NCBI RefSeq assembly: GCF_031202285.1
Contig: NZ_CP101637.1
Reading direction: 5' to 3' (one strand)
Length of the DNA: 64,000 nt
DNA from: Terrisporobacter mayombei
GTDB taxonomy: Bacteria; Bacillota; Clostridia; Peptostreptococcales; Peptostreptococcaceae
Shown piece by piece: positions 8,518-17,335 of this stretch (positions are counted from its first letter, which is position 1; every line of letters starts with the position of its first letter). The translations under genes were made by a program, and so were the position numbers. Below the pieces are notes generated by a model. That model was given only the letters and a program-made list of their open reading frames with translations, searched no databases and had not been told where the DNA came from.

Positions 8518-10143
8518 TTATTCTTTATTAATATCTATTATTAATTGCCCTATTGATAAGTTATAATCATTACATGGAAGAATTTTGTGAGTTAATATTT
8601 CAAAGTTATTGTTATTTAATTTTTCATATATTCTTGTAAATATTATTTCATTTTCAAATACTCCTCCACTTAAAGCAACTATATTTAAATGATATAATTT
8701 TCTTAAGTACAGACATATTCTAAAAGAAAATTCTACTATCGTATTATGAAATTTCATAGCTATTACACATGGATTTATATTATTTATAACGTCTTTGAAG
8801 ACTTCTTCTACTACATAATCTGTGTCCACTACAAACTGATTATTTTCATAGTTAATTTCAAATTTGTAGTAACCCTTTGTATTCATAGATTTCTTTGCCA
8901 AATTTTCTAACTCTACACATGCTTCTCCATCATAAGAAATCTTATTTTGAAAATTTAAAAATGCACTTATTCCATCAAACAATCTTTCCATAGAAGAAGT
9001 GAGAGGTGTATTAACATCATTTCTAATCATGTATAATATGGTGTTATAATTTTTGTATTTAATATAACTAAAAAGATTATTTATACTTAAATTACTTATT
9101 AGCTCTTCCACAGGAAAATTTAGCTTATTACTTGACCATGACTCAAGTAAACTTACTGCCATCTTCCATGGTTCTTTTGTTGCATTATCTCCTCCAGGCA
9201 TTTTCATATATTTTAAATGGCCTACTTTATTAACGTTTTTGTTGTCACAAATTAAAAACTCGCTGCCCCATAAATTTTTATGTTCTCCACAACCAGTTCC
9301 ATCAAAGCATAATCCTATAACTTTTTCCCTTATATTATTTTCAAACATACAACTTACTATATGAGCATGATTATGATTAACTTTTACTTTGCTTATATGA
9401 TTATCTTTTAAATTAGTAAAATCATACCCTTTTCCAATTCTTATTATTCTTTCTTCATTTAAAAGTACTTTTAACACAGATTCTTCTCTTTGTACATCAA
9501 TTTCTTTATCATTAATTATAAAAAAATCTGCGATATTTTTTAACTTTTCCAAAGCATCTTCATTTTCATAGACCATAGGCATACCACTTGTATTGCCACT
9601 TGTTATTACTAGAGTTTTAAGTTCATCATCAAATAACATGTAATGAAGAGTTGTATAGGGTAACATCACTCCTAAAGAATCTTTATTAAAGGAAATATTA
9701 TTAGGTAGGCTATTGTTCTTCTTTTTTAAAATAACTATAGGATTATTACTTCTATTTAATATGCTTTTTTCTTTTTCATTAAGATAACAATAGTTTTTAA
9801 CTTCATCAATGTCTTTCATCATCAATGATAAAGGTTTTGATTTTATATTTTTTCTTTGCCTTAAATTAGCTATGGCTTTGTGATTTGTTCCATCGCAAAC
9901 TAAATAAAATCCTTCCAATCCTTTAATTGCTATAATCTTACCTTCCTTTATAAGCTTTTTTACTTTCTCTATAATCTTCTTATTGTCACTATATTCCCTA
10001 CCATATTTATCTATTAATTTAAGATTAAGCTCACTATTTTTGTAACAAGTTGCTTGGGAATCAAACCGTCTATCTAAATGATTCTTATCTATTATTTTTT
10101 CTTTATTTTCTATTTTAATTTGTTTTGTTTTTTTACTATTCAT
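8518..10143 (-). CDS. Truncated HypF-like protein (YrdC-like plus Kae1-like domains)
   Basis: 541 residues; normal HypF is about 750. Seen: the YrdC-like domain (about 45-235: RQRKNIKSKPLSLMM, VITSGNTSGMPMVYEN) and the Kae1/carbamoyltransferase-like domain (about 250-535: VNHNHAHIVSCMFEN, CFDGTGCG, MPGGDNATKEPWKMA, ALSGGVFEN). Missing: the N-terminal acylphosphatase (about 90 residues) and the two CxxC zinc fingers; only a remnant LDRRFDSQATC remains where the last finger would end. The RC(D/E)DSV motif is also altered to VQREESV. HypF makes thiocarbamate for the NiFe-hydrogenase cyanide ligands, and no other hyp gene is in view. It may be a carbamoyl/adenylate enzyme with another partner, or be decaying, though the frame is fully open. 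Translation is coupled to a 12-codon frame upstream. Confidence 0.75.
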   Translation of the reverse strand: MNSKKTKQIKIENKEKIIDKNHLDRRFDSQATCYKNSELNLKLIDKYGREYSDNKKIIEKVKKLIKEGKIIAIKGLEGFYLVCDGTNHKAIANLRQRKNIKSKPLSLMMKDIDEVKNYCYLNEKEKSILNRSNNPIVILKKKNNSLPNNISFNKDSLGVMLPYTTLHYMLFDDELKTLVITSGNTSGMPMVYENEDALEKLKNIADFFIINDKEIDVQREESVLKVLLNEERIIRIGKGYDFTNLKDNHISKVKVNHNHAHIVSCMFENNIREKVIGLCFDGTGCGEHKNLWGSEFLICDNKNVNKVGHLKYMKMPGGDNATKEPWKMAVSLLESWSSNKLNFPVEELISNLSINNLFSYIKYKNYNTILYMIRNDVNTPLTSSMERLFDGISAFLNFQNKISYDGEACVELENLAKKSMNTKGYYKFEINYENNQFVVDTDYVVEEVFKDVINNINPCVIAMKFHNTIVEFSFRICLYLRKLYHLNIVALSGGVFENEIIFTRIYEKLNNNNFEILTHKILPCNDYNLSIGQLIIDINKE

Positions 10144-10175
10144 AATATCACTTCATTTCTTTCTTTTTTATTCAT
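10140..10175 (-). CDS. 11-residue leader ORF overlapping the HypF-like start
   Basis: ATG at 10175 after a strong AGGAGG site, reading MNKKERNEVIL and stopping in TTATGA, where the TGA overlaps the ATG of the HypF-like gene. The HypF-like ATG itself has only a weaker GAAGTGAT upstream, so coupling or re-initiation is plausible. Inference from layout. Confidence 0.4.
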   Translation of the reverse strand: MNKKERNEVIL

Positions 10176-10462
10176 AAATTACCTCCTATTTGTAAAATCT
10201 CTTCTATATTATAAATATTCTTAATTTCCTTTCAAAATACATACATAGTTCTTTTAAACAGTATACATAATCTTTTATATGCCCAATTTTATTTATCAAG
10301 ATTAAATACCGCATTAATATAACACATTTATCATATTTCACATTTAATACATACTATTTGTAAATATTAATAAAAAAAGTATTGTACTTTATAAATAATG
10401 ATGTTATTATATCCTTAACAAATGTTTATACACATAAACAAATATTAATTTTAGGTGATTAA
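10144..10462. promoter_or_regulatory. Divergent intergenic region with psuK promoter
   Basis: Apart from the leader ORF at 10140-10175 the region holds TTGTAC (10382-10387), a 17-base spacer and TATTAT (10405-10410) reading toward psuK. The rest shows no structure I can name. Confidence 0.55.
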
Positions 10463-11551
10463 ATGACTTATAGAGAAAAAGAAATTTTGCAAATCCTAAA
10501 AAGTAATCCTCTGATTTCACAACAAGAGCTGGCAGATATGCTAAATATATCTCGTGCTTCTGTGGCTGTTCATATAACTAATTTAATGAAAAAAGGACAG
10601 ATTTTAGGCAAAGGATACATTTTAAGAAAAGAAAATTACGTTACAGTTATTGGTGGATCAAATATGGATATTCAAGGTTTTCCAAATAATCCTCTGGTAA
10701 TGCATGACTCTAACCCTGGTCAAGTAGATATATCCATGGGTGGAGTTGGTAGAAATATAGCAGAAAATTTAAGTAGACTTAATGTGAATACTAAACTTGT
10801 TTCAGCTATAGGAAATGACTTATATGGAAATACTATTCTTTCTGAATGTAAAAATCTAAATATAGATGTAAATGATTGTTTTGTATCAGATGAATACTCT
10901 ACTTCAATTTATGTTTCTATATTAAACGACTCAAAAGATATGCAACTTGCCATAAGTCATATGGACATTATCGAAAAACTGGATGAAACTTTCATTCATT
11001 CAAAGCACAAATCAATAGATGATTCTAAGGCTATAGTTTTAGATACTAATTTGTCTAAAGAAACTATAGATTTTATCACAAGAAATCACAGTCATTTACC
11101 AATTTTCGTAGATACTGTTTCTACTGCTAAATGCGTAAAAATAAAAGATATACTTCATAAATTTGATGGAATCAAATTAAACAAATATGAAGCAGAAACA
11201 TTGTCTGGAGTTAAAATAGAAAATTTAGACGATGCTAAAAAATCTTGTGAATACTTTATAGAAAAAGGTGTTAAAAGTGTATTTATAACACTAAGTGGTG
11301 ATGGTGTATATTGTGCTAACAAGGAAAAAACACTGCACATACCAGGCGTAAAAATTGATATAGTAAATGCCACTGGAGCTGGAGATGCTTTTATGTCCGG
11401 TATAGTATATGGATTTATGAATGATCTTGATATAGAACAAACTGCAAAGTTCTCTGTTGGAGCATCAATTTTGGCACTATCTCATAAAAATACAATCAAT
11501 CCTAATTTAAGCGAGGATTTAATAAATAAAACAATAAAGGAGCTAATATAA
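10463..11551 (+). CDS. psuK: Pseudouridine kinase-like PfkB sugar kinase with N-terminal HTH
   Basis: 362 residues. N-terminal winged helix (about 1-55: EILQILKSNPLISQQELADM, ISRASVAVHI), then a PfkB/ribokinase fold: GGSNMDIQGFP, GGVGRNIAENLSRL and the ATP/anion-hole motif NATGAGDAFMSG near residue 305. Overlaps the next gene (psuG) by one base, TAATG. Pair knowledge: PsuK phosphorylates pseudouridine to the 5'-phosphate, which PsuG splits to uracil and ribose 5-phosphate. The HTH fusion is common for this kinase group in Firmicutes and may give autoregulation. Confidence 0.88.
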   Translation: MTYREKEILQILKSNPLISQQELADMLNISRASVAVHITNLMKKGQILGKGYILRKENYVTVIGGSNMDIQGFPNNPLVMHDSNPGQVDISMGGVGRNIAENLSRLNVNTKLVSAIGNDLYGNTILSECKNLNIDVNDCFVSDEYSTSIYVSILNDSKDMQLAISHMDIIEKLDETFIHSKHKSIDDSKAIVLDTNLSKETIDFITRNHSHLPIFVDTVSTAKCVKIKDILHKFDGIKLNKYEAETLSGVKIENLDDAKKSCEYFIEKGVKSVFITLSGDGVYCANKEKTLHIPGVKIDIVNATGAGDAFMSGIVYGFMNDLDIEQTAKFSVGASILALSHKNTINPNLSEDLINKTIKELI

Positions 11552-12471
11552 TGTTAAAAAAATATTTACAAATACATCCAGAAGTTGAAGCAGCAGTTAA
11601 GGAAGGAAGACCAGTTGTTGCGTTAGAATCTACAATAATATCTCATGGTATGCCATACCCACAAAACGTTGAAATGGCTAGTACTGTTGAAAATATAATA
11701 AGAGAAAATGGTGCAGTTCCTGCAACTATAGCTATACTAGATGGAGTTTTAAAAGTTGGTTTAACTAAAGAAGAAATAGAATTCTTAGCTACTAGCAAAA
11801 TTGTTGTTAAGGCTTCTAGAAGAGATTTACCATTTATAATATCTAAAAAATTAACTGGAGCTACTACTGTTGCTACTACTATGATCCTTGCAGATCTTGC
11901 TGGTGTTAAAGTATTTGCTACTGGTGGAATAGGTGGAGTTCATAGAGGTGCTGAAACTACTATGGATATATCTGCTGACTTAGAAGAATTAGCTAATACT
12001 AATGTGGCTGTTATATGTGCTGGAGCTAAGTCTATACTTGATATAGGTTTAACTTTAGAATACTTAGAAACTCATGGTGTTCCAGTAGTAGGATTTGAAA
12101 CTGAAGAAATGCCTGCTTTCTACACTAGAAAATCAGGATTTGGTGTTGATTACAGAGTTGACTCTTCTATGGAAGTAGCTGAGGCTCTAAAAGCTAAGTG
12201 GGACTTAAATCTAAAAGGTGGTATGGTTATAGCTAATCCAATACCTAAAGAATTTGAAATGGATTACGATACTATAACTAATGCTATAGAATCTGCTTTA
12301 AAAGAGGCTGAAGAAAAACATATAGGTGGAAAGCAAGTTACTCCTTTCTTATTAGATAAAGTAAAAACTATAACTGAAGGAAAATCACTTGCTTCTAATA
12401 TAGAACTTGTTTACAACAATGCTAGAGTTGCTGCTAATATAGCAAAGGACTTAGCTGATTTAAATAAATAG
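11551..12471 (+). CDS. psuG: Pseudouridine-5'-phosphate glycosidase
   Basis: 306 residues, the full family length. Signature stretches: VVALESTIISHGMPYPQN (catalytic glutamate region), VKASRRDLP, GATTVATTM, FATGGIGGVHRGAE and CAGAKSILDIGLTLEYLET (active-site lysine region). AAGGAG lies inside the end of psuK and the start codons overlap, so the pair is translated together. Breaks the C-C glycosidic bond of pseudouridine 5'-phosphate in the cytoplasm. Confidence 0.95.
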   Translation: MLKKYLQIHPEVEAAVKEGRPVVALESTIISHGMPYPQNVEMASTVENIIRENGAVPATIAILDGVLKVGLTKEEIEFLATSKIVVKASRRDLPFIISKKLTGATTVATTMILADLAGVKVFATGGIGGVHRGAETTMDISADLEELANTNVAVICAGAKSILDIGLTLEYLETHGVPVVGFETEEMPAFYTRKSGFGVDYRVDSSMEVAEALKAKWDLNLKGGMVIANPIPKEFEMDYDTITNAIESALKEAEEKHIGGKQVTPFLLDKVKTITEGKSLASNIELVYNNARVAANIAKDLADLNK

Positions 12472-12484
12472 TAATCCTAAAAAC

Positions 12485-12523
12485 GGCTATGGTACAATAA
12501 CTTTTAATCCTTGTACTATAGCC
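12485..12523. terminator. Terminator between psuG and the convergent COG0523 gene
   Basis: GGCTATGGTACAA pairs with TTGTACTATAGCC around a 13-base loop. The U-tract after it is interrupted. Confidence 0.55.
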
Positions 12524-12561
12524 ACTTATTTTATATCATTATTTTAATTTTCACTTTTAAT

Positions 12562-13473
12562 TTAAAATAATTCTTTTATTAATTTTGTATTTAAAAGCAG
12601 TCCTATTATAACTACTTTGGGCTTACATATTTCATCCATATATTCATAAGAATAATTCTTTGGAGTAAAGTCAAAGTGAACAGTTTTTCCATTTTCAATT
12701 TCAATTATCCCTTTTCCCCTTAACACATATCCTTGTTTTTTATCTTTTAGTAATTCTAATGCTTTTTTTAATTCTTCTTCTGTAAAAACTTTAGGTTTAT
12801 CTATTGTAGTAGATTTCAATAATTTCTTTATTCTACTTGTATCCTTTAAATTTTCTTTTATAACAACTCTATCTATCTCTAAAGCCTCAATATAATGTTT
12901 TAAATTTAATTCTCTTTTAAAATACCAGTCTTCTTCTATTATATAAGCTTGCTCGTTATAGTCACTAAGTTTATCTACAATAGTTTCTAGCTCATTTTTA
13001 TTTACTTCTTTCAAGTGACTAAGTAGTATAATGTTTGCATTTTTTATTTGGTTTAAATAAAAATTCCCAAAATTATCTTCATACTCATAAAAATTACATA
13101 AATCCACTATTGTTATTACATTAGTGATTATCATTTCTTTATTTGAAGATTTACAAATATCTTGGCACAATTTAATTATATCTGATAACATAGCAACCCC
13201 AGAAGGTTCAATTATAATTCTATCCAAACTAACTTCTTCACTTAGTGATAGAATTGCTTCTTTAAAATTACCTATTAAACTGCAACATATACAGCCTGAA
13301 GGTAATTCTTTTACTGTGAAACCGCCCTTTATTAAATCACTATCTATGGAAATATCCCCAAATTCATTCTCAATAATAGCAATTTTTTCATCTGTATTTT
13401 TGATAAATTGATTTAAAAAAGTTGTTTTTCCCGCACCTAAAAATCCTGAGATAATATCGATTTTTATACTCAT
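12562..13473 (-). CDS. CobW/COG0523 family GTPase (putative metallochaperone)
   Basis: 303 residues. P-loop GFLGAGKTT (about 10-18), IIENEFGDISID, the CxCC metal site GCICC (about 60-64) and the Walker-B-like IIIEPSG. The usual NKxD guanine-specificity motif is replaced by LSHLKEVN, an oddity. The C-terminal CobW_C domain (about 210-300) contains GYVLRGKG and VHFDFTP. Family members deliver metals (Zn, Co, Fe) to targets. No zinc-regulated genes or Zur box are evident nearby, so the metal is unknown. Start ATG after AAGGGGACAGGAA. Confidence 0.82.
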   Translation of the reverse strand: MSIKIDIISGFLGAGKTTFLNQFIKNTDEKIAIIENEFGDISIDSDLIKGGFTVKELPSGCICCSLIGNFKEAILSLSEEVSLDRIIIEPSGVAMLSDIIKLCQDICKSSNKEMIITNVITIVDLCNFYEYEDNFGNFYLNQIKNANIILLSHLKEVNKNELETIVDKLSDYNEQAYIIEEDWYFKRELNLKHYIEALEIDRVVIKENLKDTSRIKKLLKSTTIDKPKVFTEEELKKALELLKDKKQGYVLRGKGIIEIENGKTVHFDFTPKNYSYEYMDEICKPKVVIIGLLLNTKLIKELF

Positions 13474-13623
13474 TTCCTGTCCCCTTTTGTCTTAATTTAA
13501 CTTAATTCAATTATAAGAGTAACATATTAGAAACATTTATTGAAATTGATATTTTCTATAAAGTTTGAATACATATAAATTTCATTGATATATATTAACA
13601 TGAGAAACTAAAGTTTTTTGAGT

Positions 13624-14874
13624 TTACATATTTATTACTTCGTATCTAAATCCTGTTTCTTTCATTAAATCTAAGTATGGAATTGGATTAAAGTACTCTG
13701 GTGAAAATACTCCTTCACCCTTCCAAATTCCTTTAGCAATAAGTTCTATAGTAAGAGCTGCACCAAATCCTGTTTGAGCTACTACTGCTTGCATACCCCA
13801 ATCTTTTATCGATTGTTTATTTTCAAATGGTTGATATATGAATATTTCTTTTTTCTTTCCATCTTTTATACCTATACAATGAACTCCAACAAGCATCATA
13901 CCTGTCATTTCATCACCTATATCTTTTGGTTGTGGTGCACATGCTGCAACTACATCTCTTGGCACAACTTTTACTCCACCTACGTCAACTTGATGTATAC
14001 TTCTAAGACCTAATGAGTCTATTACTTTTAGTGCATTTATCAAAGCTGGATCTAAAGCTATTTTGAAAGTAGCTTTTTTAAGTCCATATTTACTTAAATA
14101 TCTTTGCATAGTAACTACTTCTTCATGTTCTACTTTTATTAAAGTATTTTCTCCCACACCTTCAGGCATGATAAATGTTTCTTCTCCACAAAAAGCATCT
14201 TCCACTATAAATCCGTCCTTGTCTTTGTCATACTCCACATTTGGATTCATAACTTCATCTAAAATAGTCCATACGTTAAATCCAAATGTTATATCATTTT
14301 CTTTAGCACCTGGTATTTCTAAGTTTCCACCATCTTTTATATGCACTTCATATAGTTCATCAAATTCATACTCTGCAGCATATTTTGCAAATACATTTAC
14401 TACACCTGGGTCTATACCCATACATATACAAGCCATTTGATTTTTATTTTCCCAGTTTTCATGTCTATCAAAATTGTACTTCGTCATAGGTTCTATATAA
14501 CTATTTTCTATACCTATACCAAATTTAGGGTTATCCATAGGTACTGACCAAGTTCCCATACTTCCGTAATTTGTTCCACCCTCATAAGCAGCATCAAATA
14601 TTTGGTTACTTACAAATGGTGCCGCAGCATCCATTACAAAATCTATATTATACTCTTTAATTAATTCAATCATCTCATTTTTATTTTTAGCATCAACTTG
14701 AACTGCCTTATAATTTTCTCTTTCCTTTAAATTTTCTATTACTTCTTTAGCTCTACCTAGATTATAATCAGCTACTAAAACAAATTCTAACCACTCTCTA
14801 TAATTTTCTCTACTTTGCAGTATTCTTAATATTGATTCTCCTACTGCTCCTGATCCTACTAACATCATTCTCAT
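13624..14874 (-). CDS. Saccharopine dehydrogenase-like NAD(P) oxidoreductase
   Basis: 416 residues. Rossmann start MRMMLVGSGAVGESIL, then VLVADYNLGRAKEV, and FVMDAAAPFVSNQIFDAAYE, the pattern of saccharopine dehydrogenases and related carboxynorspermidine/lysine 6-dehydrogenases; GIDPGVVNVFAKYA begins the catalytic half. The exact substrate is not clear. It stands alone behind a glycine-type tandem riboswitch with a terminator (14944-15160), so expression should respond to glycine or a related compound, which is unexpected for a lysine-pathway enzyme. The start ATG at 14874 follows AAGGGAG at a rather long spacing. Confidence 0.8.
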   Translation of the reverse strand: MRMMLVGSGAVGESILRILQSRENYREWLEFVLVADYNLGRAKEVIENLKERENYKAVQVDAKNKNEMIELIKEYNIDFVMDAAAPFVSNQIFDAAYEGGTNYGSMGTWSVPMDNPKFGIGIENSYIEPMTKYNFDRHENWENKNQMACICMGIDPGVVNVFAKYAAEYEFDELYEVHIKDGGNLEIPGAKENDITFGFNVWTILDEVMNPNVEYDKDKDGFIVEDAFCGEETFIMPEGVGENTLIKVEHEEVVTMQRYLSKYGLKKATFKIALDPALINALKVIDSLGLRSIHQVDVGGVKVVPRDVVAACAPQPKDIGDEMTGMMLVGVHCIGIKDGKKKEIFIYQPFENKQSIKDWGMQAVVAQTGFGAALTIELIAKGIWKGEGVFSPEYFNPIPYLDLMKETGFRYEVINM

Positions 14875-14943
14875 AATAATTTTTATCTCCCTTATTTAAA
14901 TTTATAAATATACATTTATACATAAATATGATTTTTGAAAATG

Positions 14944-15160
14944 AAAAAGGACAGAGTAATAAGCATACTAAAATTAAGTATCTTATTACTCTGTCCTTTT
15001 GCCAGTTGGTTATAGCCACGTAGGCGACGGTATCCGTTCTCTCCAAAGCTTCGTCAAATAATCTTCCTTTTGCCTGTCAGTTTCAAAAAAGATTAAGATA
15101 AATTCTTTTTTTTGCTTCTTCGGCCTTACATTTAAGTAATGTCTAAGATTATTATCATCC
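14944..15160 (-). ncRNA. Tandem glycine riboswitch (second aptamer divergent) with terminator
   Basis: Reads toward the saccharopine-dehydrogenase-like gene. Aptamer 1 (about 15059-15153): P1 AATCTT/AAGATT, core GGCCGAAGAAGCAA, a long P3, and ACAGGCAAAAGGAAGAT. Aptamer 2 (about 14989-15050): GCTTTGGAGAGAACGG, ACCGTCGCC and CTGGCAAAAGGACAGAG match the class, but the CGAAGGRGCAA core is replaced by TACGTGGCTATAA. Its last bases AAAAGGACAGAG also form the 5' arm of a 19-bp terminator (14944-15000) ending in CTTTTT, so ligand binding should favour read-through (on switch). Confidence 0.85.
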
Positions 15161-15183
15161 GATCATATTTATTTTACTATTAT

Positions 15184-15211
15184 ATTTTATAATATATATT
15201 TTCATTGTCAA
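15184..15211 (-). promoter_or_regulatory. Promoter of the glycine riboswitch transcript
   Basis: TTGACA at 15206-15211, 16-base spacer, TAAAAT at 15184-15189, placing the RNA start about 20 bases before the first aptamer. Confidence 0.5.
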
Positions 15212-15304
15212 TATATAATTGGGATTGCTCTTTAAATTATGTATCTTACACATATAAAAAACCTTAGTAATAGTTTTCTATTTACTAAGGCTTATTTAAT
15301 ATAA

Positions 15305-15604
15305 TTATTTTTTATTTTTTAAAATATTTTCTATTATTCCTTTACATCTACCACAACCAGTACCTGCATTAGTTTCTTCCATAACTTGCTCTACTGTCTC
15401 TGCACCATTTTTGACTGCTGCTACTACTTCATTTACAGATACATTTTGGCATTTGCAAACATTTTGTACTACCCTATCAATTTCTCTATATTCTTCATCA
15501 TTTTCTATAACTATATCTGTCATTACCTTAATATCTTGTACTGTTCTAGCTCCTTGTGCTTGAGCTGCTCTAACTTTTATATATTTTTCCTTATCTAAAA
15601 TCAT
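15305..15604 (-). CDS. BFD-like [2Fe-2S]-binding protein
   Basis: 99 residues, start at the ATG at 15604 (AAGGAG seven bases upstream; the ATG at 15610 is too close). The C-terminal half carries NVCKCQNVSVNEVVAAV and GTGCGRCKGIIENIL, the CxC...CxxC cysteine set of bacterioferritin-associated-ferredoxin-like domains. The N-terminal half is a second helical segment without cysteines. Small Fe-S proteins of this type pass electrons or handle iron; partner unknown. Confidence 0.8.
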   Translation of the reverse strand: MILDKEKYIKVRAAQAQGARTVQDIKVMTDIVIENDEEYREIDRVVQNVCKCQNVSVNEVVAAVKNGAETVEQVMEETNAGTGCGRCKGIIENILKNKK

Positions 15605-15704
15605 ATGCATACTCCTTATATTTAGAAATAATATTATTTATTACTTTAAATCTATTATTCCATTTTAGTGTAGGTTTATACAAATATCATTTTTTAATAT
15701 AATT

Positions 15705-16241
15705 CTATCTTTTTGTATAAGTTAAAACTGCAATTCCATCTGAGAAACTATAATTTTTTAAATGTAAATTTATAGTTGGATTATTTTCCAAAAATAACTT
15801 TCTTCCCTTACCTAAGATGCATGGAATTATGCCAATAATGTACTCATCTATAACGTCAGCTTTTATAAATGAATCTGCTAAAATTGCGCCACCAAATATC
15901 CATATATTTTTTCCTTCTTCTTTTTTCAACTTAAGTATTTTTTCAACAATATCTCCATTTATAATCTCCACATTATCTTTATTTATATTAAGTTCCTTAT
16001 TAGTAACCAGGTAAATTTTTTTATTTGAAAACTCATCAAAAGTTTCTCTAGGTATATCTTCATAAGACTTTCTTCCCATTACTATTGTGTCACAAGTTTC
16101 TAAAAATTTATTAAACTCAAATTGTTCTTTAGTATCCAGTGAATTATTATCTTCACCCACAATCCACTCAAACCCACCATCTTCGTCGCTAATATATCCA
16201 TCTATACTCATGGCTAAGTTAAAGATTATTTTTCTGTTCAT
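15705..16241 (-). CDS. Dihydrofolate reductase/RibD C-terminal fold protein (YwjB/YyaP-like)
   Basis: 178 residues: IIFNLAMSIDGYISDEDGGFEW, TIVMGRKSYEDIP, IWIFGGAILADSFIKADVIDEY and GKGRKLFLEN are the standard landmarks of the RibD_C/DHFR-like reductase family. Lacks a deaminase domain. Physiological substrate unknown; NADPH binding is likely. Start ATG after AAAGGAGAAATATA. Confidence 0.85.
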   Translation of the reverse strand: MNRKIIFNLAMSIDGYISDEDGGFEWIVGEDNNSLDTKEQFEFNKFLETCDTIVMGRKSYEDIPRETFDEFSNKKIYLVTNKELNINKDNVEIINGDIVEKILKLKKEEGKNIWIFGGAILADSFIKADVIDEYIIGIIPCILGKGRKLFLENNPTINLHLKNYSFSDGIAVLTYTKR

Positions 16242-16320
16242 TATATTTCTCCTTTTTTCAATAATTAAATATCTTTAAATAGTATTTCCTCTATATACCC
16301 ATTATTTATTCACTTAAATA

Positions 16321-16368
16321 AAAAAGATAGGAACGATACATTAATGTATTGTTCCTATCTTTTTATTA
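16321..16368. terminator. Terminator of the anchored-domain gene
   Basis: Long hairpin AAAAAGATAGGAAC / GTTCCTATCTTTTT extended by ATACATTAATGTAT, with U-runs on both strands. Confidence 0.8.
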
Positions 16369-16401
16369 TATCAGGTTATTCTTTAATGATTATTTAAATT
16401 A

Positions 16402-17058
16402 TTATTCTACAAAGCTATCCTTTCCAATTAGATAATATAATCTGTCAGTATTACTAAATGAAAATGACTTATTTTTAAATAAACTAGCAACATTATTTTT
16501 TGTATCTTTGTTAAGCTCGTAATCATAACCGCTTATTTCTAGGGTTTTGCTATCTTTAGATAATTTTTCATAAGTTTTATCACTTACAACAAGCTGATTA
16601 GTGAAAAGTCCAGTTATTAAGATTTTCTTATTAAGAACACCTTTTATCTTTAGATCAATATCCTTTACTTTAAATTCCTTTATTCCTTTTTGCTTCTTTA
16701 AATATGATATATTCTTTATCCCATCATATCTAGGTATAATCATTGCTTCATCACCAGAAAGATTAACTTCTTTGAGCCTTTTATCTTTAGCCAATTTATT
16801 ATATTCTGATTGCTTAATAACTACAGTTCCTTTATCATCTACTTTAAGCATATCAAAATCAGTCTCTTTTACATTTAAACCTTTCAATGCTTCATTTATT
16901 GCTTCTTCTTGTGATTTTTCCTGTTTATTGCCTTCTTCTGATATATATATAAGTCTGTATGGATAATCATTAGTTGATGATTTGTATACAGATACACCAC
17001 CTGCTATAACTATTATTCCTAAAATAGCTGCTATAACTTTTCCTTTTGAAATTTTCAT
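16402..17058 (-). CDS. Membrane-anchored extracellular protein, possibly a lone BceB-type sensor domain
   Basis: 218 residues from the ATG at 17058 (AAGGGAGATG upstream). One N-terminal helix (about 7-26) then a soluble domain with VVIKQSEYNKLAKDKRLKE, SGDEAMIIPRYDGIKN and LVVSDKTYEKLSKDSK. The order (a serine/tyrosine-N motif, a DEA step, a later degenerate VV-D-Y turn) resembles the large extracellular loop of BceB/VraG-type FtsX permeases, but no other membrane helix or FtsX part is present. Could be a decoy or a remnant that became independent. I would not assign a function. Confidence 0.55.
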   Translation of the reverse strand: MKISKGKVIAAILGIIVIAGGVSVYKSSTNDYPYRLIYISEEGNKQEKSQEEAINEALKGLNVKETDFDMLKVDDKGTVVIKQSEYNKLAKDKRLKEVNLSGDEAMIIPRYDGIKNISYLKKQKGIKEFKVKDIDLKIKGVLNKKILITGLFTNQLVVSDKTYEKLSKDSKTLEISGYDYELNKDTKNNVASLFKNKSFSFSNTDRLYYLIGKDSFVE

Positions 17059-17221
17059 TTTACCATCTCCCTTACATTTCATTAATTCAATTTCTATAAA
17101 TCCAACAAACAACGTGGAAAATATATTATTATTTTATATCAGGTCAGGTTTTACAACAATGGATTTACATTGCAGAAAAGTTACATTTTTGATAGGTTTA
17201 GTTTAAGTGATATTAATTCAA

Positions 17222-17246
17222 ATAAAAAAGATGACATTAGCCATCC
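17222..17246 (-). terminator. Terminator of bioY
   Basis: GATGGC-TAAT-GTCATC followed by TTTTTTATT on the minus strand, 90 bases past the bioY stop. Confidence 0.65.
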
Positions 17247-17335
17247 TTTTATATTTAAATATATTTTATTTTTCAATTATTTCCTTTAGATAAATTAATG
17301 CTTTCATCATAGTTATTAAGAATAATCATACAACT

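Noticed and set aside
14944..15160. Lysine riboswitch before a saccharopine-dehydrogenase-like gene
   Set aside because: The conserved blocks (GCCGAAG, GGCAAAAGGACAGAG) are those of the glycine class; no lysine-class core is present.
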